Shown piece after piece: positions 34,738 through 44,543 of a stretch of DNA of 64,000 nucleotides (positions are counted from its first letter, which is position 1; each line of letters starts with the position of its first letter). The stretch is taken from the NCBI RefSeq assembly GCF_021531435.1, contig NZ_JAFBIS010000002.1, forward strand, positions 124,001 through 188,000, written 5' to 3'. This DNA comes from Oscillibacter valericigenes. Its GTDB lineage: Bacteria; Bacillota; Clostridia; Oscillospirales; Oscillospiraceae. The notes below the pieces were generated by a model, which did not search any database, was not told where the DNA came from, and worked only from the letters and a program-made list of their open reading frames with translations. Both the position numbers and the translations under genes were made by a program.

Positions 34738-35001
34738 ATGAGCAGATCCATTAAAAAAGGCCCGTATGTTGCCCCTGAGCTTCTGAAGCGGGTCGAGGAA
34801 ATGAACGCCAAGAACGAGAAGAAGGTCCTGAAGACCTGGAGCCGCAGCTCCACCATCTTCCCCGCCTTCGTCGGTCACACCATCGCCGTCCATGATGGCC
34901 GCAAGCACGTGCCCGTCTATGTCCAGGAGGACATGGTCGGCCACAAGCTGGGTGAGTTCGCTCCCACCCGCACCTTCCGCGGCCACCGGAAAGACAACTA
35001 A
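34738..35001 (+). CDS. rpsS: Ribosomal protein uS19
   Basis: An 87-residue head protein of the small subunit. [18 protein letters not shown] and the [17 protein letters not shown] block are typical. It is a few residues shorter at the C-terminus than E. coli S19. AAGGAGG lies upstream of ATG 34738. Confidence 0.97.
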   Translation: MSRSIKKGPYVAPELLKRVEEMNAKNEKKVLKTWSRSSTIFPAFVGHTIAVHDGRKHVPVYVQEDMVGHKLGEFAPTRTFRGHRKDN

Positions 35002-35020
35002 GTAAAGGAGGATGCAGAAC

Positions 35021-35365
35021 ATGGATAAGAAAGAAGCCAAAGCCTACCTGCGCTATGTCCGCATTTCTCCCCGCAAGGTCCAGATCGTCTGCGACCTGAT
35101 CCGCGGCAAGGATGCCGGCACCGCCATGGCCATCCTGATGCAGACCCCCAAGGCCGCCTCCGAGCCTCTGATGAAGCTCCTGAAGAGCGCCTGCGCCAAC
35201 GCCGAGAACAACTTCGGCATGGACCCCGCTAAGCTGGTGGTGTCCGAGGTCTTCGCCACTCCCGGCCCCATCCTGAAGCGGATGATGCCCCGGGCTCAGG
35301 GCCGTGCCTATCGTATCAACAAGCGCACTTCTCACGTCACCCTGGCTGTGACGGAAAAGGCATAA
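35021..35365 (+). CDS. rplV: Ribosomal protein uL22
   Basis: A 114-residue tunnel protein. [20 protein letters not shown] and the macrolide-loop region with [13 protein letters not shown] are present. Two in-frame ATGs exist; 35021 is preferred because AAAGGAGG at 35004-35011 abuts the earlier ATG 35012 but is nine bases from 35021. Confidence 0.96.
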   Translation: MDKKEAKAYLRYVRISPRKVQIVCDLIRGKDAGTAMAILMQTPKAASEPLMKLLKSACANAENNFGMDPAKLVVSEVFATPGPILKRMMPRAQGRAYRINKRTSHVTLAVTEKA

Positions 35366-35383
35366 GAGGGAGGAGAACAGTTT

Positions 35384-36268
35384 ATGGGACAGAAAGTTAA
35401 TCCCCACGGCCTGCGCGTGGGCGTCATCAAAGACTGGGATTCCCGTTGGTATGCCAGTGATGAGAAGGTCGGCGATCTGATCGTCGAGGATCAGAAGATC
35501 CGTAAGTTCCTGAAGAAGACCCTGTACGGTGCCGGCGTGCCCAAGATCGAGATCGAGCGCAGCGCCGATGTCGTCACCATCTACCTGCACTGCGCCCGTC
35601 CCGGTGTTGTCATCGGCAAGGGCGGCGAGCAGATCGAGCAGTACCGTCTGGCCGTCGAGAAGATGATCGGCAAGAAGGTGAAGCTGAACATCGTCGAGGT
35701 CAAGAACCCCGACATGAACGCTCAGCTGGTGGCTGAGAACATCGCTCAGCAGCTGGAGAAGCGTATCTCCCACCGCCGCGCCATGAAGAACGCCATGGCC
35801 CGCGCCATGCGCGCCGGCGCCAAGGGCATCAAGACCTGCTGCTCCGGCCGTCTGGGTGGCCGCGAGATCGCTGGCGTTGAGCACTATCACGAGGGCACCA
35901 TCCCCCTGCAGACCATCCGCGCCGACATCGAGTACGGCTTCGCGGAGGCCGCCACCACCTTCGGCCGCATCGGTGTGAAGGTGTGGATCTACAAGGGTGA
36001 GGTCCTGAGCCAGACCCTGCGCACCACTCCCCGCACCATGGACACCTCCAAGCCCTATCAGGAGCGTCGTGAGCGTCGTCCCCGCCGTGATGGTGACCGT
36101 CGTCCCGGCGGCTTCAACCGCGGCGGCCAGGGCGGTTTCAACCGTGACCGTCAGAACGGCGGCATGGGCCGCAACGGCCAGGGCCGTCCCCAGGGCGGTT
36201 TCAACCGCAACAACAACGCTCGCCCGGCTGCTCCCGCAGCCCCCGCTAAGGAAGGAGGAGCCCAGTAA
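35384..36268 (+). CDS. rpsC: Ribosomal protein uS3 with extended Arg/Gly/Asn-rich tail
   Basis: A 294-residue protein of the mRNA entry site. The KH domain ([14 protein letters not shown] near residues 78-91) and the C-terminal domain ([17 protein letters not shown]) are standard to about residue 225. A further 65-70 residues follow, with [16 protein letters not shown] and repeated GGFNR motifs, then an Ala/Pro-rich end. Such RG-rich tails are disordered and RNA-binding in other proteins. E. coli S3 has 233 residues. The stop shares a base with the rplP ATG. Confidence 0.97.
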   Translation: MGQKVNPHGLRVGVIKDWDSRWYASDEKVGDLIVEDQKIRKFLKKTLYGAGVPKIEIERSADVVTIYLHCARPGVVIGKGGEQIEQYRLAVEKMIGKKVKLNIVEVKNPDMNAQLVAENIAQQLEKRISHRRAMKNAMARAMRAGAKGIKTCCSGRLGGREIAGVEHYHEGTIPLQTIRADIEYGFAEAATTFGRIGVKVWIYKGEVLSQTLRTTPRTMDTSKPYQERRERRPRRDGDRRPGGFNRGGQGGFNRDRQNGGMGRNGQGRPQGGFNRNNNARPAAPAAPAKEGGAQ

Positions 36269-36690
36269 TGTTAATGCCCAAGAGAGTCAAATACCGCCGC
36301 ATGCAGCGCGGCCGTATGACTGGTAAGGCCACCCGCGGCAACACCGTCGCTTACGGCGAGTATGGCCTGGTGGCCGAGGAGCCCGGCTGGATCAAGAGCA
36401 ACCAGATCGAGGCTGCCCGTATTGCCATGACCCGTTACACCAAGCGTGGTGGTCAGGTCTGGATCAAGATTTTCCCCGATAAGTCCGTTACCATGAGAGC
36501 CGCCGACTCCCGTATGGGTTCCGGTAAAGGTAACCCCGAGTACTGGGTCGCCGTCGTGAAGCCCGGCCGTGTCATGTTCGAGATTGCCGGCGTGTCCGAA
36601 GATGTTGCCCGCGAGGCGCTGCGTCTGGCCAGCCACAAGCTGCCCATCAAGACGAAGATCGTCGCCCGCACCGAGGAAGCAGGTGAGTAA
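36268..36690 (+). CDS. rplP: Ribosomal protein uL16
   Basis: A 140-residue protein that positions the A-site t[22 protein letters not shown] is the canonical start, and [19 protein letters not shown] is the conserved core. It begins within the rpsC stop codon (TAATG), implying coupling. Confidence 0.98.
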   Translation: MLMPKRVKYRRMQRGRMTGKATRGNTVAYGEYGLVAEEPGWIKSNQIEAARIAMTRYTKRGGQVWIKIFPDKSVTMRAADSRMGSGKGNPEYWVAVVKPGRVMFEIAGVSEDVAREALRLASHKLPIKTKIVARTEEAGE

Positions 36691-36691
36691 G

Positions 36692-36895
36692 ATGAAGGCA
36701 AGTGAAATCCGTAAGATGACCCCCGAGCAGCTGAATGAGAAGCTGGCTGGCCTGAAGAAGGACCTCTTCTATCTGCGTATGCAGCACGCCACTAATCAGC
36801 TGGATAACCCCGTGAAGATCCGGGAGACCAAGCACGACATTGCCCGAGTCAAGACCGCGCTGGCGGAACTCGCCGCGGCTGACCAGAAGCAGTGA
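36692..36895 (+). CDS. rpmC: Ribosomal protein uL29
   Basis: A 67-residue two-helix protein at the tunnel exit. It begins MKASEIRKMTPEQLNEKL and has the FYLRMQHATNQLDNPVKIRE core. The start is ATG 36692, one base after the rplP stop; the longer open frame upstream lies inside rplP. Confidence 0.96.
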   Translation: MKASEIRKMTPEQLNEKLAGLKKDLFYLRMQHATNQLDNPVKIRETKHDIARVKTALAELAAADQKQ

Positions 36896-36912
36896 GAAGG
36901 AGGTAAGCGAAC

Positions 36913-37179
36913 ATGAACGAAGAGAAGAGAACTTCCTCCCGGAAGACCCGCGTTGGCAAGGTCGTTTCCGACAAGATGGACAAGACCGTGGTCGTCGCCA
37001 TCGAGGACCGCGTGGCCCATCCTCTGTATAAGAAGATCGTTGGCCGTACCTACAAGCTGAAGGCTCATGACGAGCAGAACGCCTGCGGCGTCGGCGATAA
37101 GGTCAAGGTGATGGAGACCCGCCCCCTGTCCAAGGACAAGCGCTGGCGCGTGGTCGAGATCATTGAGAAAGCGAAGTAA
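36913..37179 (+). CDS. rpsQ: Ribosomal protein uS17
   Basis: An 88-residue OB-fold protein. [20 protein letters not shown] and the [20 protein letters not shown] block are typical. AGAAGGAGG precedes ATG 36913. Confidence 0.97.
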   Translation: MNEEKRTSSRKTRVGKVVSDKMDKTVVVAIEDRVAHPLYKKIVGRTYKLKAHDEQNACGVGDKVKVMETRPLSKDKRWRVVEIIEKAK

Positions 37180-37193
37180 GGAGGTGCCGAAGT

Positions 37194-37562
37194 ATGATTC
37201 AGCAGGAAACTTTTCTGAAAGTCGCCGATAATACCGGCGCCAAAGAGATCAAGTGCATCCGCGTTCTGGGCGGCTCCAGCCGGAAGTTCGGCAACATCGG
37301 TGATGTGATCGTGGCTTCCGTCCGTAAGTCCACCCCCGGCGGCACTGTGAAGAAGGGCGAGGTCGTGAAGGCTGTTATCGTCCGCAGCGCCAAGGGCGTC
37401 CGCCGCAACGACGGCACCTATGTCCGCTTCGACGACAACGCTGCCGTCCTGATCAAGGACGACCACAACCCCAGAGGTACCCGTATCTTTGGGCCTGTGG
37501 CTCGCGAGCTGCGTGACAAGGATTATATGAAGATCCTGTCCCTCGCTCCCGAAGTGATTTGA
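37194..37562 (+). CDS. rplN: Ribosomal protein uL14
   Basis: A 122-residue inter-subunit bridge protein starting [19 protein letters not shown] with the conserved [20 protein letters not shown] block. Length is exactly that of the family. Confidence 0.98.
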   Translation: MIQQETFLKVADNTGAKEIKCIRVLGGSSRKFGNIGDVIVASVRKSTPGGTVKKGEVVKAVIVRSAKGVRRNDGTYVRFDDNAAVLIKDDHNPRGTRIFGPVARELRDKDYMKILSLAPEVI

Positions 37563-37575
37563 GGAGGGCAGCGAA

Positions 37576-37887
37576 ATGGCTATGAACGTTAAGAAGGGCG
37601 ATACCGTTGTCGTCCTGTCCGGCAAGGACAAGGGCAAGCAGGGCAAGGTGCTGGGCACCGTTCCCGGCTCCCTGAAAGTTGTCGTGGAGGGCATCAACAT
37701 GGTGACCTGCCACATCAAGCCCCGCCGTCAGGGCGAGGAGGGCGGCATCGTCAAGCGCGAGGCTGCCATCGCCGCCTGCAAGGTGCAGGTTGTGTGCCCC
37801 AAGTGCAAGAAGGCCACCCGCGTCGCCCACAAGGTCGAGGATGGCAAGAAGACCCGCGTGTGCAAGCACTGCGGCGCTGAGCTGTAA
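37576..37887 (+). CDS. rplX: Ribosomal protein uL24
   Basis: A 103-residue assembly initiator of the large subunit with a KOW motif ([18 protein letters not shown]). Its C-terminal part has [10 protein letters not shown] and CKHCG, two CxxC pairs seen in many bacterial L24 proteins. GAGGAGGG precedes ATG 37576; a second ATG two codons later is also possible. Confidence 0.96.
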   Translation: MAMNVKKGDTVVVLSGKDKGKQGKVLGTVPGSLKVVVEGINMVTCHIKPRRQGEEGGIVKREAAIAACKVQVVCPKCKKATRVAHKVEDGKKTRVCKHCGAEL

Positions 37888-37904
37888 GAAAGGAGCGAGA
37901 ACAA

Positions 37905-38444
37905 ATGGCTAGACTGAAAGAGAAATACAATGCCGAAGTCGCTCCCGCTCTGATGAAGCAGTTCGGCTACAAGAGCGTCATGCAGATCCCCAAGATCGAC
38001 AAGGTCGTCGTGAACGTGGGCTGCGGCGAGGCTCGTGAGAACTCCAAGGTCCTTGAGAACGTTGTCGGCGACCTGGCCCAGATCACCGGCCAGAAGCCCA
38101 TCATCACCAAGGCCCGTAAGTCCATCGCTAACTTCAAGCTGCGTGAGGATATGCCCATCGGCGCCAAGGTCACCCTGCGGGGCGACAAGATGTGGGAGTT
38201 CCTGGACCGTCTGTTCAACGTGGCTCTGCCCCGTGTCCGTGACTTCCAGGGCATCAACCCCAACTCCTTCGACGGCCGCGGCAACTATGCCCTGGGCATC
38301 AAGGAGCAGCTGATCTTCCCCGAGATCGAGTACGACAAGATCGACAAGATCCGCGGCATGGATGTGGTCATCTGCACCACCGCTCACACCGATGAAGAGG
38401 CCCGCGCTCTGCTGGAGCAGGTCGGCGCTCCCTTCGCCCGCTAA
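37905..38444 (+). CDS. rplE: Ribosomal protein uL5
   Basis: A 179-residue protein that binds 5S rRNA and the P-site tRNA. It contains [18 protein letters not shown] and [20 protein letters not shown], with a normal length. AAAGGAGCG precedes ATG 37905. Confidence 0.98.
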   Translation: MARLKEKYNAEVAPALMKQFGYKSVMQIPKIDKVVVNVGCGEARENSKVLENVVGDLAQITGQKPIITKARKSIANFKLREDMPIGAKVTLRGDKMWEFLDRLFNVALPRVRDFQGINPNSFDGRGNYALGIKEQLIFPEIEYDKIDKIRGMDVVICTTAHTDEEARALLEQVGAPFAR

Positions 38445-38458
38445 GGAGGAAGAGACAA

Positions 38459-38644
38459 ATGGCTAAGAAATCTATGATCCTGAAGCAGCAGGGCCCTGCG
38501 AAGTTCTCCACTCGCAAGTACAATCGCTGCAAGCTGTGCGGCCGCCCCCACGCTTACCTGCGTGACTACGGTGTCTGCCGTATCTGCTTCCGGGAGCTGG
38601 CCTACAAGGGCGAGATCCCCGGCGTGCGCAAGGCTTCTTTCTAA
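38459..38644 (+). CDS. rpsZ: Ribosomal protein uS14, zinc-binding type
   Basis: A 61-residue head protein of the zinc-containing S14 type. [20 protein letters not shown] supplies the four Cys ligands. Length matches B. subtilis RpsN1/type Z. It ends the first contiguous ribosomal block; a 310-bp spacer follows. Confidence 0.97.
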   Translation: MAKKSMILKQQGPAKFSTRKYNRCKLCGRPHAYLRDYGVCRICFRELAYKGEIPGVRKASF

Positions 38645-38954
38645 GAAAAAAATGGATTTGGCGCAGCGAAAAATACTTGACGAACCTCGGTTCTTCTGGT
38701 ACGCTAGAAAAGTGGGACATTTCTACGGAAATGTGCCCACTGCGCCATGTTCAGATATAATTTCTTAAAAAACCGAGCCTGGCACAATTACTTTTTTGTA
38801 ACCAGGGCCTATGATATGGGGGCCTGGCGATATACGGATGGCGAAAGGTCATGACTAATTGGGCACGAGCGTCAGCGGACTGCTCCATTAGCCATGATAC
38901 CTCGCTGCCGGAGCGGTTCATCGAACCGCAACTCTATAAATAGGAGGATTTACC
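38645..38954 (+). promoter_or_regulatory. 310-bp structured spacer before rpsH
   Basis: No gene is seen. The 8-base segment 38659-38666 pairs perfectly with 38740-38747, enclosing a hairpin at 38712-38740 (twelve pairs, one bulged G, TACG loop closed by C-G). Further down, GCCTGG and CCAGGGC can pair around a T-rich loop (about 38780-38815). Inside it are a candidate promoter (38677-38705) and a second TATAAT at 38756. An internal promoter and r-protein leader for the spc half of the cluster is the best guess. Confidence 0.5.
38677..38705 (+). promoter_or_regulatory. Candidate internal promoter before rpsH
   Basis: TTGACG (38677-38682), 17-base spacer, TACGCT (38700-38705) with an upstream TG (extended -10). 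The spacer contains GAAC-CTCG-GTTC (38682-38693), a palindrome with LexA-box half sites but poor central bases. Confidence 0.5.
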
Positions 38955-39353
38955 ATGCATATCACCGATCCTGTTGCGGATATGCTGACCCGTATCCGCA
39001 ACGCCAACAGTGCAAAGCACGACACCGTTGATGTCCCCGCTTCCAACATGAAGAAGAGCATCGCTCAGATCCTGCTGGATGAGGGCTACATCAAGAGCTT
39101 CACCGTGGTGGACGACGGCCTCCAGGGCATGATCCACATCACGCTGAAGTACAACGCGGGCAAAGAGAAGGTCATCACTGGCCTGCGCCGCGTTTCCAAG
39201 CCCGGCCTGCGCGTCTATGTGGGCGCCGATGAGCTCCCCCGCGTGCTGCGTGGCCTGGGTATCGCCATCATCTCTACGTCCAAGGGCGTCATGACCGACA
39301 AGAAGGCCCGCGAGCTGCATGTCGGCGGCGAAGTCCTGGCATTCGTCTGGTAA
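38955..39353 (+). CDS. rpsH: Ribosomal protein uS8
   Basis: A 132-residue central-domain 16S rRNA binder starting [20 protein letters not shown]; the C-terminal [18 protein letters not shown] block is conserved. In E. coli S8 represses the spc operon by binding its mRNA, so it could act on the structured spacer directly upstream. AGGAGG precedes ATG 38955. Confidence 0.98.
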   Translation: MHITDPVADMLTRIRNANSAKHDTVDVPASNMKKSIAQILLDEGYIKSFTVVDDGLQGMIHITLKYNAGKEKVITGLRRVSKPGLRVYVGADELPRVLRGLGIAIISTSKGVMTDKKARELHVGGEVLAFVW

Positions 39354-39369
39354 GGAGGGCAAACGAACA

Positions 39370-39915
39370 ATGTCTAGAATTGGCAGAATGCCCATTACCG
39401 TTCCCGCCGGCGTCACCGTGAATGTCGCCGAGGGTAATGTGGTTACCGTCAAGGGACCCAAGGGCGAGCTGACTCGCGCGCTGCGCCCCGAGATGATCAT
39501 TAAGCAGGAAGGCAATACGATCACCGTAGAGCGTCCTTCCGATGACAAGCTGCACCGCAGCGTGCACGGCCTGACCCGTACTCTGCTCCACAACATGGTC
39601 GTCGGCGTGACCGATGGCTTCAAGAAGGAGCTGGAGGTCAACGGTGTTGGTTACCGTGTGGCCAAGGAGGGCAAGAACCTGGTCATGAACCTGGGCTTCT
39701 CTCATCAGGTGATCGTTCCTGAGATCGAGGGCATTACCATTGATGTCCCCGCTCCCAATAAAATCGTCATCAGCGGCTGCGACAAGCAGGCCGTCGGCCA
39801 GTTCGCCGCTGAAGTCCGCGAGAAGCGTCCTCCCGAGCCTTATAAGGGCAAGGGCATCAAGTACGCTGACGAAGTTATCCGCCGCAAGGTGGGTAAGACC
39901 GGCGCTAAGAAGTAA
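39370..39915 (+). CDS. rplF: Ribosomal protein uL6
   Basis: A 181-residue protein near the GTPase centre starting [18 protein letters not shown]; the C-terminal [20 protein letters not shown] block is diagnostic. AAGGAGGG lies upstream of ATG 39370; the longer open frame lies inside rpsH. Confidence 0.98.
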   Translation: MSRIGRMPITVPAGVTVNVAEGNVVTVKGPKGELTRALRPEMIIKQEGNTITVERPSDDKLHRSVHGLTRTLLHNMVVGVTDGFKKELEVNGVGYRVAKEGKNLVMNLGFSHQVIVPEIEGITIDVPAPNKIVISGCDKQAVGQFAAEVREKRPPEPYKGKGIKYADEVIRRKVGKTGAKK

Positions 39916-39929
39916 GGAGGTGTGCCGAT

Positions 39930-40289
39930 ATGATTAAGAGACCCAATACCAACGCCCAGCGTCTGAAGCGCCACAAGAGAGTGCGCGCCAAGATCTCCGG
40001 CACCCCTGAGATGCCGCGTCTGAATGTGTTCCGCAGCGAGGCCAACATTTACGCCCAGGTCATCGACGATGTCAACGGCGTGACCCTGGCTTCCGCTTCC
40101 TCCCTGGATAAGGCCATCGAGGGTTACGGCGGCAATATCGCCGCTGCCACCGCCGTTGGCAAGCTGGTCGCCGAGCGCGCCAAGGCCAAGGGTATCGAGA
40201 CGGTTGTTTTTGACCGCGGCGGTTACCTGTATCACGGCCGCGTGCAGGCCCTGGCTGAGGGCGCCCGTGAAGGCGGCCTGAAATTCTAA
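39930..40289 (+). CDS. rplR: Ribosomal protein uL18
   Basis: A 119-residue 5S rRNA-binding protein. [20 protein letters not shown] and the C-terminal [20 protein letters not shown] block are typical. AAGGAGGTG precedes ATG 39930. Confidence 0.97.
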   Translation: MIKRPNTNAQRLKRHKRVRAKISGTPEMPRLNVFRSEANIYAQVIDDVNGVTLASASSLDKAIEGYGGNIAAATAVGKLVAERAKAKGIETVVFDRGGYLYHGRVQALAEGAREGGLKF

Positions 40290-40307
40290 GGAAGGAGGAA
40301 CGATACA

Positions 40308-40808
40308 ATGCCTAGATTTGAAAGAGAGCAGAGCGAGTATATCGAGAAGGTCGTATACCTGAACCGCGTTTCCAAGACGGTGAAGGGCGGCCGCGTTATG
40401 AAATTCTCCGCCCTGGTCGTCGTTGGCGACGGTAAGGGCAAAGTGGGTTACGGCCTGGGCAAGGCCGCCGAAGTCCCCGAGGCTATCCGCAAGGGCATCG
40501 AGGCTGCCAAGAAGAACATGATCACCGTGACCCTGTCTGGCACCACCGTTCCCCACGAGACCATCGGTGAGGCTGGTGCCGGCCGCGTGCTGATGAAGCC
40601 CGCTGCCCCCGGTACCGGCGTGATCGCCGGCGGCGCTGTCCGTGCCGTCGTCGAGGCCGCAGGCATCAAGGACATCCGTACCAAGTGCCTGCGTTCCAAC
40701 AACCCCAACAATGTCGTCGCCGCCGCTTTCCAGGGCCTGAAGAACATGCGTGGCCCCGAGGAGGTCGCCCGCATCCGCGGTAAGAGCGTCGAAGAGATCG
40801 TGGGTTAA
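40308..40808 (+). CDS. rpsE: Ribosomal protein uS5
   Basis: A 166-residue protein of the decoding-fidelity region. [20 protein letters not shown] contains the spectinomycin-binding loop, and [19 protein letters not shown] the double-stranded RNA-binding-like part. Length is normal. Confidence 0.98.
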   Translation: MPRFEREQSEYIEKVVYLNRVSKTVKGGRVMKFSALVVVGDGKGKVGYGLGKAAEVPEAIRKGIEAAKKNMITVTLSGTTVPHETIGEAGAGRVLMKPAAPGTGVIAGGAVRAVVEAAGIKDIRTKCLRSNNPNNVVAAAFQGLKNMRGPEEVARIRGKSVEEIVG

Positions 40809-40821
40809 GGAGGCGCTGAAC

Positions 40822-41004
40822 ATGGCAAACTTAAATATTAAGCTCGTCAAGAGTCTGAACGGCCGCCTGGAAAAGCAGGTTGCCACCGCACATTCCCTGG
40901 GCCTGCGCAAGATCGGTGACGTCACCGTGCAGCCCGACAACGATTCCACCCGCGGCAAGATCGCCAAGATCGGCTACATGCTGCAGGTCACTGAAGAGAA
41001 GTAA
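40822..41004 (+). CDS. rpmD: Ribosomal protein uL30
   Basis: A 60-residue protein containing [20 protein letters not shown] and the [11 protein letters not shown] core. AAGGAGG precedes ATG 40822; the upstream extension of the open frame lies inside rpsE. Confidence 0.96.
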   Translation: MANLNIKLVKSLNGRLEKQVATAHSLGLRKIGDVTVQPDNDSTRGKIAKIGYMLQVTEEK

Positions 41005-41018
41005 GGAGGCACGGAATT

Positions 41019-41459
41019 ATGAAACTGAGCGAACTGTCTCCCGCCGAGGGCTCTGTCCGTCAGGCCTACCGCAAGGGCCGGGGCGCCGGCTCCGGCAACG
41101 GCAAGACCGGCGGCCGCGGTCACAAGGGTCAGAAGGCCCGCAGCGGCGGCAAGATCCGCGTGGGCTTCGAAGGCGGCCAGATGCCTCTGGCCCGCCGCAT
41201 CCCCAAGCGCGGCTTCAACAACATCTTTGCAAAGCCCCTGGAGATCATCAACCTGAATGCTCTGAACGCCTTTGAGGACGGCGAGACCGTCACCGCCGAG
41301 GCGCTGTTGGCCAAGGGCATCCTCTCCAAGTGTGAGTATGGCTACAAGGTTCTGGGCAACGGTAAGGTTACCAAGAAGGTCAACGTGGAGGCTTCTGCTT
41401 TCTCCGCTTCTGCCAAGGAGGCTATCGAGGCAGCAGGCGGAAAGGCAGAGGTGAAGTAA
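41019..41459 (+). CDS. rplO: Ribosomal protein uL15
   Basis: A 146-residue protein with the glycine-rich N-terminus [20 protein letters not shown] and the [18 protein letters not shown] block. It ends one base before the secY start. Confidence 0.97.
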   Translation: MKLSELSPAEGSVRQAYRKGRGAGSGNGKTGGRGHKGQKARSGGKIRVGFEGGQMPLARRIPKRGFNNIFAKPLEIINLNALNAFEDGETVTAEALLAKGILSKCEYGYKVLGNGKVTKKVNVEASAFSASAKEAIEAAGGKAEVK

Positions 41460-41460
41460 C

Positions 41461-42831
41461 GTGATCCAGACGATTCGCAAGGCATGGGGCATTCCCGAGC
41501 TGCGGAAAAAGATCATCTTCACACTCCTCATCCTGCTGATCTTCCGGATCGGTAATGCCATCACGGTGCCTTATATCAATGTCTCCGCGCTGAAGAGCCA
41601 GTTGGACATGATGGGTACCACCTATTTCGGACTGCTGAACGCCATGAGCGGCGGCGCCTTCGCGATGGCCACCGTTTTCGCCCTGAGCATCCAGCCCTAT
41701 ATCAACAGCTCCATTATTATCCAGCTGCTGACCGTCGCCATCCCCTATCTGGAGCGGCTGGCGAAGGACGGCGGCGAAGAGGGCAAGAAGAAGATCCAGT
41801 CCATCACCCGCTACACCACCGTGGCGATCGCCATCCTGCAGGCTGTGGGTTACTACTTCATGATGAAGCGGTACGACCTGCTGGCTGCCGATGGCATCTG
41901 GCCCGCCCTGGTCATCATCGTGACCTTGATCGCAGGTTCTTCCTTCGTCATGTGGATGGGTGAGCAGGTCACCGAATTTGGCGTCGGCAACGGTATTTCC
42001 ATCATCCTGTTCGCCGGCATCATCTCCCGCGTGCCCAACATGATCAGCGGTATGATCGACGGTGTCAAGACCTGGTCCAGCGTGCGCAGCGGCACTCTGA
42101 CTCTGGAGACCCTGACCTCCGCCGGTTACAGCGCTGAGCGGGCCCAGCAGGTGCTGGATTCCGCCATCGCCCCCTGGGGCGTGGTGCTGCTGATCGTCGG
42201 TATGCTGGCCCTGATCGTTTTCATCGTGTTCATCAACGACGCCGAGCGCCGCATTCCCGTGCAGTACGCCAAGCGTCAGGTGGGCCGCAAGATGTACGGC
42301 GGCCAGAGCACCAACCTGCCCATGAAGGTGAGCATGGCCGGCGTTCTGCCCATCATCTTCGCCCAGAGCATCGCTTCTCTGCCCATCACGGTGTGGAGCT
42401 TCATCGGTGTTCCTGCGGACGGCACGGTCTCCCGTGCGATCTACGATGCCATTGATACCAAGTCCGTCATCTACATGGTGGTGTACTTCATCATGATCAT
42501 TGGCTTCAGCTACTTCTATTCCAGCATCCAGTTCAACCCCGTTGAGATCGCCAACAACCTGAAGAAGCAGGGCGGCTTCATTCCGGGCTTCCGTCCCGGC
42601 AAGCCCACTGTGGACTTCATCAAGAAGGTCCTGAACAAGATCACCCTGTTTGGCGCCATCTACCTGGGCGTTGTGGCGATCTGCCCCCTGATCGTGGGCA
42701 AGATCATCGGTAATTCCTCCGTGTCCATCGGCGGTACCTCTGTGATCATCGTCGTGGGCGTCGCGCTGGAGACCGTTAAGGCTCTGGAGTCCCAGATGCT
42801 GATGCGTCAGTACAAGGGCTTCCTGGAATAA
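41461..42831 (+). CDS. secY: Protein translocase subunit SecY
   Basis: A 456-residue channel of the Sec translocon with ten transmembrane helices. The plug region (INVSALKSQLDMMGTT and following), the QPYINSSIIIQLL helix-2 block and the cytoplasmic RRIPVQYAKRQVGRKMYGG loop that contacts SecA and the ribosome are clear. It starts at GTG 41461 directly after rplO, suggesting coupling. Its partners SecA (54908) and SecG (49374) are also in the window. Confidence 0.97.
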   Translation: MIQTIRKAWGIPELRKKIIFTLLILLIFRIGNAITVPYINVSALKSQLDMMGTTYFGLLNAMSGGAFAMATVFALSIQPYINSSIIIQLLTVAIPYLERLAKDGGEEGKKKIQSITRYTTVAIAILQAVGYYFMMKRYDLLAADGIWPALVIIVTLIAGSSFVMWMGEQVTEFGVGNGISIILFAGIISRVPNMISGMIDGVKTWSSVRSGTLTLETLTSAGYSAERAQQVLDSAIAPWGVVLLIVGMLALIVFIVFINDAERRIPVQYAKRQVGRKMYGGQSTNLPMKVSMAGVLPIIFAQSIASLPITVWSFIGVPADGTVSRAIYDAIDTKSVIYMVVYFIMIIGFSYFYSSIQFNPVEIANNLKKQGGFIPGFRPGKPTVDFIKKVLNKITLFGAIYLGVVAICPLIVGKIIGNSSVSIGGTSVIIVVGVALETVKALESQMLMRQYKGFLE

Positions 42832-42849
42832 GAGAGAAGGCGTTTCGAT

Positions 42850-43482
42850 ATGAAACTCATTCTGCTGGGCGCCCCCGGCGCCGGCAAGGGCACACAGGCC
42901 GACATCCTGTGTAAAGAGCTGGACATCCCCACCATCTCCACCGGCAACATCCTCCGCGCCGCCATCAAGAACGGAACTCCCACCGGCATGAAGGCCAAGG
43001 CCTACATGGACGCGGGCAAGCTGGTGCCTGATGACGTGATCATCGGCATCATCACCGAGCGGGTGGCCGAGGAGGACTGTGCCAACGGCTACATCCTGGA
43101 CGGCGTGCCCCGCACCATCGCCCAGGCTGAGGCCATGGAGAAGGCCGGGATCGTGTTTGACGCCGTTGTTTCCATTGAGATCTCTGACGAGACTATTATG
43201 GAGCGCATGAGCGGCCGCCGGGTCTGCGAATCCTGCGGCGCCAGCTACCATCTGGTGGCTGTGCCTCCCAAGCAGGAAGGCATCTGCGATAAGTGCGGCG
43301 GCAAGCTGGTCCAGCGGAAAGATGATGCCCCCGAGACCGTGAAAGCGCGTCTTGAGGTCTATCATAAGGAGACTGAACCGCTGAAGGCGTTCTACGCCCA
43401 GCGGGGACTCCTGAAATCTGTGGAAAATCAGCCCTCTGTGGCGGAGACCTCTCAGGCCATCCTCCACGCGCTGGGGAGATGA
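42850..43482 (+). CDS. adk: Adenylate kinase, zinc-lid type
   Basis: A 210-residue enzyme interconverting ATP + AMP and 2 ADP. The P-loop is GAPGAGKGTQA, the AMP site has STGNILRAA, and the LID carries CESCG and CDKCG, four zinc-binding Cys as in Gram-positive long-form enzymes. GAGAGAAGG lies upstream of ATG 42850. Confidence 0.97.
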   Translation: MKLILLGAPGAGKGTQADILCKELDIPTISTGNILRAAIKNGTPTGMKAKAYMDAGKLVPDDVIIGIITERVAEEDCANGYILDGVPRTIAQAEAMEKAGIVFDAVVSIEISDETIMERMSGRRVCESCGASYHLVAVPPKQEGICDKCGGKLVQRKDDAPETVKARLEVYHKETEPLKAFYAQRGLLKSVENQPSVAETSQAILHALGR

Positions 43483-43486
43483 GCGC

Positions 43487-44239
43487 ATGATCACGCTCAA
43501 GTCCTCCCATGAGATCGAACTGATGCGCCGTGCCGGAAAAATTACCGCGGCTGCCCGTGCTTATGCAGGGGAATTGGTAAGACCCGGCGTAACAACCCAG
43601 GAGATCGACAGCGAAGTGGAGCATTTCATCCGCAAACAGGGCGCCGTCCCTTCGTTCCTCCACTATAACGGCTATCCGGCCAGCGCCTGCATCAGCGTCA
43701 ACGATGAGATCATCCACGGCATTCCCGGCAAGCGGGTGCTGCAGGAGGGTGACATCGTCAGCATCGATGTGGGTGCCTATATCGGAGGATTCCACGGGGA
43801 CTGCGCGGCGACCTTCGCCTGCGGCAGGATCTCTCCCGAGGCTCAGGATCTGATCGACGTGACCAGACAGAGCTTTTTCGAGGGGATCAGGTTCGCGAAG
43901 GAAGGCCACCGGTTGTTGGATATTTCCGCAGCCATTCAAACTTATGTGGAAAGCCACGGTTACTCCATCGTCCGGGAATACGTCGGCCACGGCGTCGGCG
44001 CCCAGATGCATGAGTCGCCGGAGATCCCCAACTACGGTCATCCCGGCCGGGGACCGCGGCTTCTGCGAGGCATGACCCTTGCAATCGAACCCATGGTGAA
44101 CGCCGGCACGGCGGCCATCCAGCAGATGAGCGACGGCTGGACCGTCAAAACGCTGGACGGCAAGTGGGCGGCACACTATGAGAATACGGTCCTGATTACC
44201 GACGGTGAGCCCGAGATCTTAACGGTCCCCGTCATCTGA
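43487..44239 (+). CDS. map: Methionine aminopeptidase type I
   Basis: A 250-residue metalloenzyme that removes initiator Met. Metal ligands are recognisable in the DVGAYIGGFHGDCAATF block (two Asp), VGHGVGAQMHESPEIPN (His), LAIEPMVNAG (Glu) and the C-terminal YENTVLITDGEPEIL (Glu). The gene starts four bases after adk (ATG 43487, with GGGGAG upstream). Confidence 0.97.
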   Translation: MITLKSSHEIELMRRAGKITAAARAYAGELVRPGVTTQEIDSEVEHFIRKQGAVPSFLHYNGYPASACISVNDEIIHGIPGKRVLQEGDIVSIDVGAYIGGFHGDCAATFACGRISPEAQDLIDVTRQSFFEGIRFAKEGHRLLDISAAIQTYVESHGYSIVREYVGHGVGAQMHESPEIPNYGHPGRGPRLLRGMTLAIEPMVNAGTAAIQQMSDGWTVKTLDGKWAAHYENTVLITDGEPEILTVPVI

Positions 44240-44255
44240 ACGTAAGAAGAAACGT

Positions 44256-44540
44256 ATGGAAATTGCAAAATCAGATATTGTTCGGTCTGACGCCGGCAGG
44301 GACAAGGGAAAACTCTTTGTCGTACTTGCGGCGGAGGGGGAGTACCTTCTGCTGGCGGACGGAAAAGGCCGGAAGGTGGAATCACCGAAGCGCAAAAAGC
44401 GCAGGCATGTGCTGTTTGTGGCCGCGGATTCGACCCGGCTCTCCGAGAAGATCAAAAGCGATGAGAAGATCACGAACAGTGAGATTCGCAGGACTCTGGC
44501 GGGCTACCGCACGGAAGTCCAACCGGACCAGGAGGGATAA
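44256..44540 (+). CDS. KOW-domain RNA-binding protein (L14e/L6e/L27e-like)
   Basis: A 94-residue basic protein regularly found between map and infA in Firmicutes. The N-terminal IVRSDAGRDKGKLFVVLA block is a KOW motif; a basic RKKRRHV stretch follows. RNA or ribosome binding is inferred from the domain and its place in the cluster. The homologues have no firmly assigned function. The start is ATG 44256 after a weak AAGAAG. Confidence 0.85.
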   Translation: MEIAKSDIVRSDAGRDKGKLFVVLAAEGEYLLLADGKGRKVESPKRKKRRHVLFVAADSTRLSEKIKSDEKITNSEIRRTLAGYRTEVQPDQEG

Positions 44541-44543
44541 CGT

